10,889 nt of DNA from SIG220 sp045615545 (GCA_045615545.1 JAZLFA010000050.1:1-10889); one strand, 5' to 3'; shown: positions 1 to 5,517, numbered from the stretch's first letter. Translations and numbers: made by a program. Notes: a model not told the origin generated them from the letters alone.

Positions 1-1
1 G

Positions 2-448
2 ACGGATCCGCTTTACGTTCATATGACGAGAACGGTTTCCTCCATTCTGACGGAGTTCAGAGAGGGACACTATCAGATGGCGATCGTACTCGACGAATTC
101 GGCGGCACGTACGGCATCCTGACCGCGGAGGATCTCGTCGAAGAGATCGTCGGAGACATTTTCGACGAGACGGATGAGATCGAAAGCGAAGTCGTCAGGA
201 GAGGCGATCTGCTCGAGGTCGACGGTATGATGAATATCGACGATTTCTTTGAATTAATTGATTATAAAGAAGAGTTTGAAACTGATTATTCTACTGTTGG
301 AGGATTCTGCCAAGAATTCGTTGATGGATTTGCTAAAAAAGGTGATAAATTTAAATTCTCTCATTATATGATTGAAGTTATTGAAGCAAAAAAATACACG
401 GTTGAAAAAATCCGTGTAACTGATATAAAACATAAAAAAAGAGCTTAG
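2..448 (+). CDS. CorC/HlyC-type CBS-domain protein (hemolysin/transporter family), 5'-truncated by window edge
   Basis: The reading frame is open from base 2, so the gene starts outside the window; 148 residues are visible. The first ~50 residues match the end of a CBS domain, with the family signature MAIVLDEFGGTYG followed by LTAEDLVEEIVGDI. After an acidic linker, the last ~80 residues form the CorC_HlyC transporter-associated domain (VDGMMNIDDFFELI, STVGGF, GDKFKF). Full-length members are membrane proteins with an N-terminal DUF21 segment and are linked to Mg/Co efflux or ion homeostasis; that part lies outside. The gene is compositionally split: up to about base 245 it uses GC-rich codons (GTC, ATC, CTC, GAC), afterwards AT-rich codons like the rest of the window, with no frame break. 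Its TAG stop overlaps the convergent kinase gene. The family call is firm; the exact substrate is unknown. Confidence 0.88.
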   Translation, partial: TDPLYVHMTRTVSSILTEFREGHYQMAIVLDEFGGTYGILTAEDLVEEIVGDIFDETDEIESEVVRRGDLLEVDGMMNIDDFFELIDYKEEFETDYSTVGGFCQEFVDGFAKKGDKFKFSHYMIEVIEAKKYTVEKIRVTDIKHKKRA

Positions 449-453
449 CTCTT
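434..453 (-). terminator. Intrinsic terminator with the kinase stop codon in its loop
   Basis: Read on the minus strand, AAGAGC, loop TAA, GCTCTT is followed by a run of T (A434-A440 on the plus strand). The stem can extend outward through A-T and G-T pairs. The loop TAA is the stop codon of the minus-strand guanylate-kinase-like gene. On the plus strand the hairpin is not followed by a T-tract, so it is mainly a minus-strand terminator. Confidence 0.75.
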
Positions 454-1041
454 CTTCCTCTTAGCATCTATTCTTTTTAAAGAAGTTTGATATTTTGCAT
501 ATATTACATCTGCAACTTGTTCAACAGTGCTTTCTTCGCTTTCAATATAATATGAGAATTTAGGAAGTTTTTTTTCGGAGAATACTTCGCGATCACTAGC
601 AATTCTTTTTAAGGAGTTTTCTTTGCCGTCACCTCTTAATAACATTCTTTCATATCTTGTTGCTTCATTACTTAATAAAAAGAATGTGACGATATTGTGT
701 TTCTTATATCTTTTATAACTTTTAACTCCATTAGGCTCAGTTAAGATAACCTTGTTATCTCCCACTTGATCTTTTGTGCTGCCATAGAAGTTACCGTTAT
801 AAACGGTATATTCCACAAATTTATTATCTTTGACCATTTCTTCAAACTCATCAACGCTAACAAAAAAATAATCTTTTCCATTTACTTCCCCTTTTCTCAT
901 TGGGCGAGTAGTGGTAGTGATTACCTTAACAATTCCATATTTTGCCGCTAAAACTTTAGCAACTTCTGTTTTTCCGCTTGCGCTTGCACCTGATAGAACT
1001 ATCATGTTAACAATTATATAACTTTTCTTTTTCTTTTTCAT
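445..1041 (-). CDS. Guanylate-kinase-like P-loop nucleoside monophosphate kinase
   Basis: The 198-residue product (187 from the likely start) is the right length for guanylate kinase, which phosphorylates GMP to GDP with ATP in the cytosol. The P-loop is GASASGKT (residues 18-25); the canonical family form is closer to GPSGVGKS. A GMP-binding segment follows: TTTRPMRKGEVNGKDYFFVS (43-62), with EYTVYNGNFYGST (77-89) matching the family's E-x-G-x-YG block. LLRGDGKENSLKRIASD (134-150) fits the lid/arginine region. The first ATG adds a lysine-rich MKKKKKSYIIVN extension; the internal Met13 at 1003-1005, reading MIVLSGAS, is the usual family start and may be the real one. Neither start has a clear Shine-Dalgarno. 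The divergent P-loop leaves open a paralogue rather than the housekeeping Gmk. It converges on the CorC gene with overlapping stop codons. Confidence 0.8.
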   Translation of the reverse strand: MKKKKKSYIIVNMIVLSGASASGKTEVAKVLAAKYGIVKVITTTTRPMRKGEVNGKDYFFVSVDEFEEMVKDNKFVEYTVYNGNFYGSTKDQVGDNKVILTEPNGVKSYKRYKKHNIVTFFLLSNEATRYERMLLRGDGKENSLKRIASDREVFSEKKLPKFSYYIESEESTVEQVADVIYAKYQTSLKRIDAKRKKS

Positions 1042-1056
1042 TAAATGATATTTTCA

Positions 1057-1104
1057 TTGAAAAATTATCTCATTAGTGAGATATTTTTATTGTATAAAAG
1101 GAGA
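1057..1104 (+). promoter_or_regulatory. Promoter, palindromic operator candidate and RBS for the NifU-like/GGGtGRT operon
   Basis: A plausible sigma-A promoter has TTGAAA (1057-1062), a 17-base spacer and GATATT (1080-1085). The palindrome ATCTCA-TTAG-TGAGAT (1067-1082) fills most of the spacer and enters the -10 box; A/T pairs extend it on both sides. This is where a repressor would block polymerase. It cannot be a useful terminator because both neighbouring genes start from this gap. AAAGGAGA (1097-1104) is a strong ribosome binding site before the ATG at 1110. Confidence 0.5.
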
Positions 1105-1109
1105 ATTTT

Positions 1110-1811
1110 ATGGGTGATATTTTTTACACAAAAGAAGTAACCGATCAATGTGTAGTCCGTAAAGGATGTGACCATGGACCTGCTCCAATACCTGAAGAAG
1201 GTAAATGGGTTGGGGTTAAAGAAATTAAAGATATTTCTGGTTTATCCCACGGTATTGGTTGGTGTGCCCCTCAACAAGGATGCTGTAAATTAACTCTTAA
1301 TGTCAAAAATGGCATTATCGAAGAAGCGTTAGTTGAAACACTTGGTTGTAGTGGTATGACACACAGTGCTGCTATGGCAGCAGAAATCCTTCAAGGCAAA
1401 ACCTTATTAGAAGGATTAAATACAGACTTAGTCTGTGACGCAATTAACGTTGCAATGAGAGAAATTTTCAAACAATTAGCGTATGGTCGTAGCCAAACCG
1501 CTTTCTCTGAAAATGGTTTACCAGTTGGTTCAACATTAGAAGACCTTGGTGGTGTTTTAAGAAGCCAAATCGGTACAATGTTCGCAACTAAAGAAAAAGG
1601 CGTTAGATATCTTGAAATGACTGATGGTTATGTTCTTGGTATTGGTCTTGATAAAAATAACGAAGTTATTGGTTATAAGTTCGTTAACTTAGGAAAAATG
1701 ATGAAAGCTATCCGCGGTGGAACTGATCCAAAAGAAGCTTATGAAAAGGCTGTTGGAACATATGGTAGATTCGCTGACGCTGTTAAAGTCATTGATCCAA
1801 GAAAGGAGTAA
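1110..1811 (+). CDS. NifU/IscU-like iron-sulfur cluster assembly scaffold protein (GGGtGRT partner)
   Basis: This 233-residue protein carries a NifU_N/IscU-like scaffold core. Residues 58-80 read CCKLTLNVKNG then EEALVETLGC, matching the IscU segment between its first two cluster cysteines, and GCSGMTHSAAMAAEILQGKTL (79-99) corresponds to the conserved GCG-A-S-S helix. Cysteines are at 14, 20, 52, 58, 59, 80 and 109; C58 or C59 and C80 are the likely scaffold ligands. The third IscU ligand position is not obvious, and the N-terminal C14/C20 and WCAPQQGCC cluster are additions, so this is a divergent branch. The likely role is transient Fe-S cluster assembly in the cytosol. A strong RBS sets the start. 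The GGGtGRT gene follows after only three bases, and this pairing recurs in known genomes, pointing to a shared job. Confidence 0.82.
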   Translation: MGDIFYTKEVTDQCVVRKGCDHGPAPIPEEGKWVGVKEIKDISGLSHGIGWCAPQQGCCKLTLNVKNGIIEEALVETLGCSGMTHSAAMAAEILQGKTLLEGLNTDLVCDAINVAMREIFKQLAYGRSQTAFSENGLPVGSTLEDLGGVLRSQIGTMFATKEKGVRYLEMTDGYVLGIGLDKNNEVIGYKFVNLGKMMKAIRGGTDPKEAYEKAVGTYGRFADAVKVIDPRKE

Positions 1812-1814
1812 GGT

Positions 1815-2822
1815 ATGTCATACTTAAATATTGAAAACTATGAAAGACGTCAAAAAGGCGTTGAAGCATGTCTTGCTGCTAATGGATTTAAAAGCTTAGA
1901 AGAATGCAAAGAATTCTGTGCATCCTTCGGAGTTGATCCATATAAGATTGTTGAAGAAACTCAACCAATCTGTTTCGAAGATGCTAAATGGGCATATGTT
2001 CTTGGTGTCGCTATTGCTTTAAAACGTAAAGTTGGTACAGCTGAAGATGCTGCTAAAGCAATCGGTGAAGGCTTACAAGCATTCTGTGTTCCTGGTTCTG
2101 TTGCTGCTAACCGTGAAGTTGGTTTAGGACACGGTAATTTAGGCGGAATGTTACTTAATGATAGTGTTACTTGCTTTGCTTTCTTGGCAGGTCACGAAAG
2201 TTTCGCTGCTGCTGAAGGTGCAATTAAAATTGCACTTAACGCAAACAAAGCACGTAAAGTTCCTCTAAAAGTTATTCTTAACGGCTTAGGTAAAGATGCT
2301 GCTTACATCATCTCAAGAATCAATGGATTCACCTATGTTCAAACTGAATATGATTATTATTCAGAAACAGTTAAGATTGTTAAAGAAATCAAATTCTCTG
2401 ATGGTCCTAGAAGCGTCATTCGCTGCTACGGTACAAATGATGTCGGCGAAGGTGTTGCTATTATGAAGATGGAAAAGGTTGGTGTTTCTATTACTGGTAA
2501 CTCAACTAACCCAACTAGATTCCAACATCCAACAGCTGGTATTTATCACAAATGGTGTTATGAACACAACGTTCCATATTTCTCAGTTGCTAGTGGTGGT
2601 GGTACAGGACGTACTCTTCACCCAGATAACATGGCTGCAGGTCCTGCAAGCTATGGTATGACTGATACTATGGGTAGAATGCATGGTGATGCTCAATTTG
2701 CCGGTTCTTCCTCAGTCCCAGCTCACGTTGAAATGATGGGCTTTATCGGAATGGGTAACAATCCAATGGTTGGTGCTACTGTTGCATGTGCTGTTGCTAC
2801 ATACGAAGCTTTAAAGAAATAA
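1815..2822 (+). CDS. GGGtGRT family protein (uncharacterised partner of the NifU-like scaffold)
   Basis: The 335-residue protein contains the family's naming motif GGGTGRT at residues 261-267, followed by the highly conserved LHPDNMAAGPASYGMTDT block (268-285) and the C-terminal MMGFIGMGNNPMVGATVA stretch (307-324). The family is known from sequence only; no reaction is established to my knowledge. The glycine-rich GGGTGRT loop with nearby His269 and Asp271 could bind a phosphate or nucleotide, which is inference. AAAGGAGTAAGG upstream is the RBS, and the gene is transcribed with the NifU-like scaffold. No membrane segment is visible. A good terminator follows at 2856. Its final 76-86 codons are repeated twice downstream as detached fragments, at 3669-3899 and about 5183-5446. 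Relative to both fragments the intact gene differs at Gly297 (Ser in both) and Thr329 (Ala in both). Confidence 0.9.
   Translation: MSYLNIENYERRQKGVEACLAANGFKSLEECKEFCASFGVDPYKIVEETQPICFEDAKWAYVLGVAIALKRKVGTAEDAAKAIGEGLQAFCVPGSVAANREVGLGHGNLGGMLLNDSVTCFAFLAGHESFAAAEGAIKIALNANKARKVPLKVILNGLGKDAAYIISRINGFTYVQTEYDYYSETVKIVKEIKFSDGPRSVIRCYGTNDVGEGVAIMKMEKVGVSITGNSTNPTRFQHPTAGIYHKWCYEHNVPYFSVASGGGTGRTLHPDNMAAGPASYGMTDTMGRMHGDAQFAGSSSVPAHVEMMGFIGMGNNPMVGATVACAVATYEALKK
2592..2822 (+). repeat. Parent copy of the GGGtGRT 3'-end repeat
   Basis: This is codon 260 (Ser before GGGTGRT) to the stop, 231 bases. It recurs at 3669-3899 with 5 differences by hand alignment, and at 5216-5446 with 22 differences. 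No indels occur in either alignment. The copy at 5216 retains further recognisable homology upstream to about codon 249-250. Confidence 0.9.
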
Positions 2823-2855
2823 TTTGTTCACAAATTATAATTTAATAAAATTAAT

Positions 2856-2885
2856 GGGGATTCATTAATTATGGGTCCCCTTTTA
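2856..2885 (+). terminator. Intrinsic terminator of the NifU-like/GGGtGRT operon
   Basis: Arm GGGGATTCAT (2856-2865), loop TAATT, arm ATGGGTCCCC (2871-2880) gives ten pairs including two G-T wobbles, followed by TTTTAT. Related hairpins follow both detached 3' ends, so the terminator is part of the duplicated unit. Confidence 0.85.
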
Positions 2886-2898
2886 TGTTACTTTGAAA

Positions 2899-2938
2899 GT
2901 GCACACATCATATCAAAGATAACAAAAATGATGTGCGC
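2899..2938. repeat. Imperfect inverted repeat upstream of the zinc-ribbon gene
   Basis: CACATCAT (2904-2911) pairs with ATGATGTG (2928-2935) across a 16-base loop, with further imperfect pairing outside (GTGCA against CGC). No T-tract follows. It could be an operator or structured leader region. Its right arm overlaps the direct repeat AAAATGATGTG. Confidence 0.4.
2925..2935. repeat. Direct repeat AAAATGATGTG, paired with 3655-3665
   Basis: The same 11 bases occur at 2925-2935 and 3655-3665. They bracket the zinc-ribbon gene segment, and the right-hand copy ends three bases before the GGGtGRT fragment begins at 3669. It may be a target duplication or recombination microhomology; chance is not excluded in AT-rich DNA. 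Confidence 0.4.
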
Positions 2939-2976
2939 CTCAATGAAAATTCTTATATTGTTTTTTTCATTTGAAT

Positions 2977-2998
2977 TATAATAGAAAAGAATAGAGGT
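2977..2998 (+). promoter_or_regulatory. -10 box and RBS of the zinc-ribbon gene
   Basis: A consensus TATAAT stands at 2977-2982. The -35 is poor (TTATAT at 2953-2958 would give an 18-base spacer). AGAGGT (2993-2998) is a well-spaced RBS for the ATG at 3005. The gene therefore seems to have its own promoter downstream of the operon terminator. Confidence 0.45.
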
Positions 2999-3004
2999 AA
3001 ATTT

Positions 3005-3490
3005 ATGAAGTTAAAATGTCCTGTTTGTGGTTGCACTGAAATTGAAAAATATACAGATTCGTTAATTGATGCTTCGTCATATGAAGATGTTTATATTCAA
3101 GATCGTGCTGATTACTATGTTTGTCCAAAATGTGGCCATGTTGAATTGGTTTTGAAAGACAATTTCTTGAAGAAATTTAATAAGGAATTAGCAGAAATTA
3201 AAGCTGCAGAAAAAAAGCGTTTGAATGAAATTAAAAAAAATAAAGACGAAATTGCTAAAATTCAAAAATCTATTGCTAGTGATGTAAAAGCATTAGAATT
3301 ATACAAGGAAAAATTACGATCACTTAAGGAAAAGATAGACGATGTTGATATAACAATTCGTCAACAAAATGATTTAAAAGAAGAATATAAAAAAATTTCA
3401 CATGAATGCGATAAAATTCACAATAGATTAGTAAAACCACTTAATAGGATTGATGATTTAAAAAGAAAATTAAAAGCCATTGAGAAATAA
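3005..3490 (+). CDS. Zinc-ribbon plus coiled-coil protein, function unknown
   Basis: This is a 161-residue protein with two zinc knuckles near the N-terminus, CPVCG (5-9, with an extra Cys10) and CPKCGH (40-45), the spacing of a single zinc ribbon with a ~30-residue insertion. From about residue 54 to the end the sequence is lysine- and glutamate-rich with heptad-like leucine and isoleucine positions (ELAEIKAAEKKRLNEIKKNK and on), consistent with a long coiled coil. No signal peptide or membrane segment is seen, so it is probably cytosolic. I do not recognise a named family. It is a single gene with its own promoter and RBS and no clear terminator, and it lies between the intact GGGtGRT gene and its first detached 3' end, so it may have arrived with that rearrangement. 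Function is not assignable from sequence. Confidence 0.8.
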   Translation: MKLKCPVCGCTEIEKYTDSLIDASSYEDVYIQDRADYYVCPKCGHVELVLKDNFLKKFNKELAEIKAAEKKRLNEIKKNKDEIAKIQKSIASDVKALELYKEKLRSLKEKIDDVDITIRQQNDLKEEYKKISHECDKIHNRLVKPLNRIDDLKRKLKAIEK

Positions 3491-3668
3491 TATTAATTCA
3501 ATAATAAATTTAAAACCAAATTCTGGATATTTTATTCGCAAATCACACTACATACGGCAGAATAATCTTTATAAGAAATGAACAACACCAAATAAATGTA
3601 GGCAAAGAGAATAGTGAAAGTTGCAAAAGTATTTTAATGTATTTATCAAATGTTAAAATGATGTGTTC

Positions 3669-3899
3669 AGTGGTGGTGGTACAGGACGTACTCTTCACCC
3701 AGATAACATGGCTGCAGGTCCTGCAAGCTATGGTATGACTGATACTATGGGTAGAATGCATGGTGATGCTCAATTCGCCAGTTCTTCCTCAGTCCCAGCT
3801 CACGTTGAAATGATGGGCTTTATCGGAATGGGTAACAATCCAATGGTTGGTGCTACTGTTGCATGTGCTGTTGCAGCATATGAAGCTTTAAAGAAATAA
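3669..3899 (+). pseudogene. Detached GGGtGRT 3' end, copy 2 (codons 260-335)
   Basis: This 231-base fragment encodes SGGGTGRTLHPDN through to the C-terminal AYEALKK of the GGGtGRT protein, in an intact frame ending in TAA. It matches the intact gene at 226 of 231 positions by hand alignment; the changes give Gly297Ser and Thr329Ala plus three silent ones. Similarity stops abruptly upstream of the AGT codon. The frame can be opened by a GTG at 3663, but no Shine-Dalgarno or clear promoter precedes it, so it is unlikely to be translated. Downstream it keeps a terminator hairpin, although its 3' untranslated sequence resembles the parent less than the coding part does. It is best read as a gene remnant left by recombination at the 3' end, not as a separate small gene. 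Confidence 0.85.
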
Positions 3900-3931
3900 T
3901 TTTTAAATATTTTAAACTAAAAAATTAAATT

Positions 3932-3958
3932 GGGACCTTATTAATAAGGTCTCTTTTT
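3932..3958 (+). terminator. Intrinsic terminator after GGGtGRT copy 2
   Basis: GGGACCTTA (3932-3940), loop TTAA, TAAGGTCTC (3945-3953) forms nine pairs with one wobble, followed by TTTTT. It sits at the same relative place as the parent terminator but with a different stem sequence. Confidence 0.85.
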
Positions 3959-3959
3959 A

Positions 3960-3967
3960 TTGCGCGT
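3960..3967. repeat. Direct repeat TTGCGCGT, paired with 5176-5183
   Basis: This GC-rich octamer occurs immediately after the copy 2 terminator (3960-3967) and again at 5176-5183, exactly where homology to GGGtGRT copy 3 begins. It thus brackets the flavin-reductase-like gene segment. In DNA this AT-rich the match is unlikely to be common, but it is short and was noticed after the fact. Confidence 0.45.
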
Positions 3968-4155
3968 TAAAAATTATAATTTAAGAATTATATCATTTTT
4001 TAATAGTGTTTATCTCGAGATACTTACCTTTGAGAAATAATAAAAAATAATAAAAATAATTGCTTTGCAAATAAATGCATTTAGTTTATGAGCGGTAAAG
4101 TGCTAACAAATTATGAATATCAGTATATTCTTTTCAAATAAAATAATGTAATTAT

Positions 4156-4177
4156 GCTATCATATATATCGTGAGGT
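4156..4177 (+). promoter_or_regulatory. Extended -10 promoter and RBS of the flavin-reductase-like gene
   Basis: TGCTATCAT (4155-4163 region) reads as an extended -10, TG-n-TATCAT, with no good -35. GTGAGGT (4171-4177) is the RBS for the ATG at 4184. Confidence 0.45.
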
Positions 4178-4183
4178 ATTAAT

Positions 4184-5113
4184 ATGTCAAAATATAAAGA
4201 GGTTAAAATTGTCGATAATTTTTATCAAAATAGTCTATTTTTTCCAATGCCAACTGTTGCTATTTCTACACTGGCTGAAGATGGAAGCACTACTATTGGT
4301 GCATACTCGTTGGTTTTCCCCTATTACATTGCGGGGAAAGATTACTATGCAATGATTCTTGAATGTCGTAATTCATCTAATACGGCACAAAACATATTAA
4401 GAACTGGTAAGTGCGCCCTTAATTTTATTAAGGATGATAAGAAAGCTTTTAAAGAACTTGTTAGGCTTGGATTTCCGGGGAAAACTCCTCAAGAAAAAAT
4501 GAAAAGTTGTTCTTTTAGACTTATTCCATCAACTTTAGAAGGTGAGCGCCCAATGATACTTGAAGATGCCTATCAGGTTATTGAATGTACTTGGGATGAA
4601 ACACTTGAAGATGGATATAAAGCGAAAGAACATATTGGTGAATTGGAAGGAGTAGAACCTCCATATAATAACTTCAATGGTATTACATCAAAATTTGGAT
4701 GCCATTTTATCTTAAAAATGGATAAGATTTTAATGATTGATAAATACGCAGACAATCTTAAAAATGGTTTAAAAAGGACATCCTTTCCAAAAGTTCCAGT
4801 AGATTATGGCTACCATGATTCTAAAAATTTCTGGTACATGAGATTTGGTAAATTGTTACCTCAATCGGAGGCAATTGCAATAAGCAATAAAGGTACAGTA
4901 GAATCAGTAATGTATTGCGCTGAAAGACTTGATACAAAAGTAAAATTTACAAAAGAAGCTTGTGAACTTTATACAGCAATTCCTCGTCCTTTTATGAAAG
5001 CTGCCCTTCTTCAAATTGCTGAAATAGCGGAAGCAAATGGAATTGACATAATTGATAAAGAAGCAGCATTAAAAATTGCCCAAATAAAAAAACAGTCAAA
5101 AAAAATAAAATAA
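4184..5113 (+). CDS. Flavin reductase-like (FMN-binding split barrel) protein with a C-terminal PCP_red-like helical domain
   Basis: The protein has 309 residues. Residues ~18-190 resemble the flavin reductase-like FMN-binding split barrel: PMPTVAISTLAEDGSTTIGAY (21-41), then ECRNSSNTAQNILRTGKCALNF (60-81), the typical stretch where flavoproteins of this fold read S-x-T-x-N-I...E. Such proteins bind FMN and pass electrons from NAD(P)H or a partner. Residues ~253-300 (VKFTKEACELYTAIPRPFMK and the helix after it) look like the short PCP_red domain found at the C-terminus of a protochlorophyllide reductase subunit and in other redox proteins: F-T-x-EA, then IP-x-x-x, then an AEANGIDIID segment. 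That second match is by eye and less certain. The gene stands alone with its own promoter and RBS, lies between two detached GGGtGRT 3' ends, and no clear terminator follows. Substrate is unknown. Confidence 0.72.
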   Translation: MSKYKEVKIVDNFYQNSLFFPMPTVAISTLAEDGSTTIGAYSLVFPYYIAGKDYYAMILECRNSSNTAQNILRTGKCALNFIKDDKKAFKELVRLGFPGKTPQEKMKSCSFRLIPSTLEGERPMILEDAYQVIECTWDETLEDGYKAKEHIGELEGVEPPYNNFNGITSKFGCHFILKMDKILMIDKYADNLKNGLKRTSFPKVPVDYGYHDSKNFWYMRFGKLLPQSEAIAISNKGTVESVMYCAERLDTKVKFTKEACELYTAIPRPFMKAALLQIAEIAEANGIDIIDKEAALKIAQIKKQSKKIK

Positions 5114-5182
5114 CACAGAAATTCAGTAATTATAATGTATTAGAGTATAAAATATGAAAAATGTTGAAAAATATTTTGCGCG

Positions 5183-5446
5183 TACGAAAACAATATTCCA
5201 CATTTCTCAGTCGCAAGTGGTGGTGGTACTGGACGTACACTTCACCCAGATAATATGGCCGCTGGTCCAATAAGCTATGGTATGACTGATACTATGGGTA
5301 GATTGCATGGTGATGTTCAATTTGCAAGTTCTTCCTCTGTTCCAGCTCACGTTGAAATGATGGGCTTTATCGGAATGGGAAATAACCCAATGGTTGGTGC
5401 TACTGTTGCATGTGCTGTTGCAGCATACGAAGCACTTAAGAAATAA
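5183..5446 (+). pseudogene. Detached GGGtGRT 3' end, copy 3 (about codons 249-335)
   Basis: This fragment starts around TAC-GAA (YENNIPHFSVAS against YEHNVPYFSVAS in the intact protein) and runs in frame to AYEALKK and TAA. An in-frame TGA at 5165 closes the frame upstream, and no start codon with an RBS exists, so it should not be translated as such. Over the shared 231 bases it differs from the intact gene at 22 sites in 20 codons, of which 15 are silent and 5 replace residues (A278I, M289L, A293V, G297S, T329A), without indels. That pattern indicates divergence while still part of a functional gene, such as an allele from another strain, and not decay in place. Its 3' untranslated sequence resembles that of the intact gene, including the GGGATTCAT hairpin arm. 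Confidence 0.85.
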
Positions 5447-5479
5447 TTTATTATAAATTATAATAAAATAAATTTTATT

Positions 5480-5508
5480 GGGATTCATTTAATGGATCTC
5501 CTTAATTT
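5480..5508 (+). terminator. Terminator-like hairpin after GGGtGRT copy 3
   Basis: GGGATTCAT (5480-5488), loop TTA, ATGGATCTC (5492-5500) gives nine pairs with two wobbles. The following CTTAATTT is a weak T-tract. It corresponds to the parent terminator, whose left arm contains the same GGGATTCAT. Confidence 0.6.
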
Positions 5509-5517
5509 AGATTATTT

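Larger units (their letters stand above)
3491..4183. other. Long gap without an intact gene
   Basis: From 3491 to 3668 the DNA is AT-rich with no recognisable coding remnant or terminator; the open frame on the minus strand here has no RBS and is mostly antisense to the repeat. 3669-3899 is the first detached GGGtGRT 3' end and 3932-3958 its terminator. From 3959 to about 4155 I see no gene, tRNA or structured element, only A/T runs, the GC-rich octamer TTGCGCGT at 3960, and the promoter of the next gene at the end. Confidence 0.6.

Noticed and set aside
1067..1082. The palindrome as a terminator
   Set aside because: It lies between two divergent gene starts with no transcript to end, and it overlaps the promoter elements.
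2479..2661. Plus-strand frame inside the GGGtGRT gene
   Set aside because: An out-of-frame shadow of a strongly conserved coding region.
3543..3773. Minus-strand open frame over the copy 2 junction
   Set aside because: It is mostly antisense to the repeat, rich in His/Ser/Thr as expected for a shadow frame, and has no RBS. A similar frame antisense to copy 3 (5207-5488) was rejected for the same reason.
3663..3899. Copy 2 as an independent 78-residue gene starting at GTG 3663
   Set aside because: No ribosome binding site or clear promoter precedes it, and the homology starts abruptly inside a conserved motif of the parent protein. It is treated as a remnant.
5255..5446. Copy 3 as a small gene from the ATG at 5255
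   Set aside because: The ATG is an internal methionine (MAAGP) of the parent protein, without an RBS, and homology extends well upstream of it.
2592..5446. The repeated 3' ends as a CRISPR or integron array
   Set aside because: The repeats are long coding fragments over 1 kb apart with large cargo genes between them. No short regular repeats, attC-like hairpins or integrase are present.
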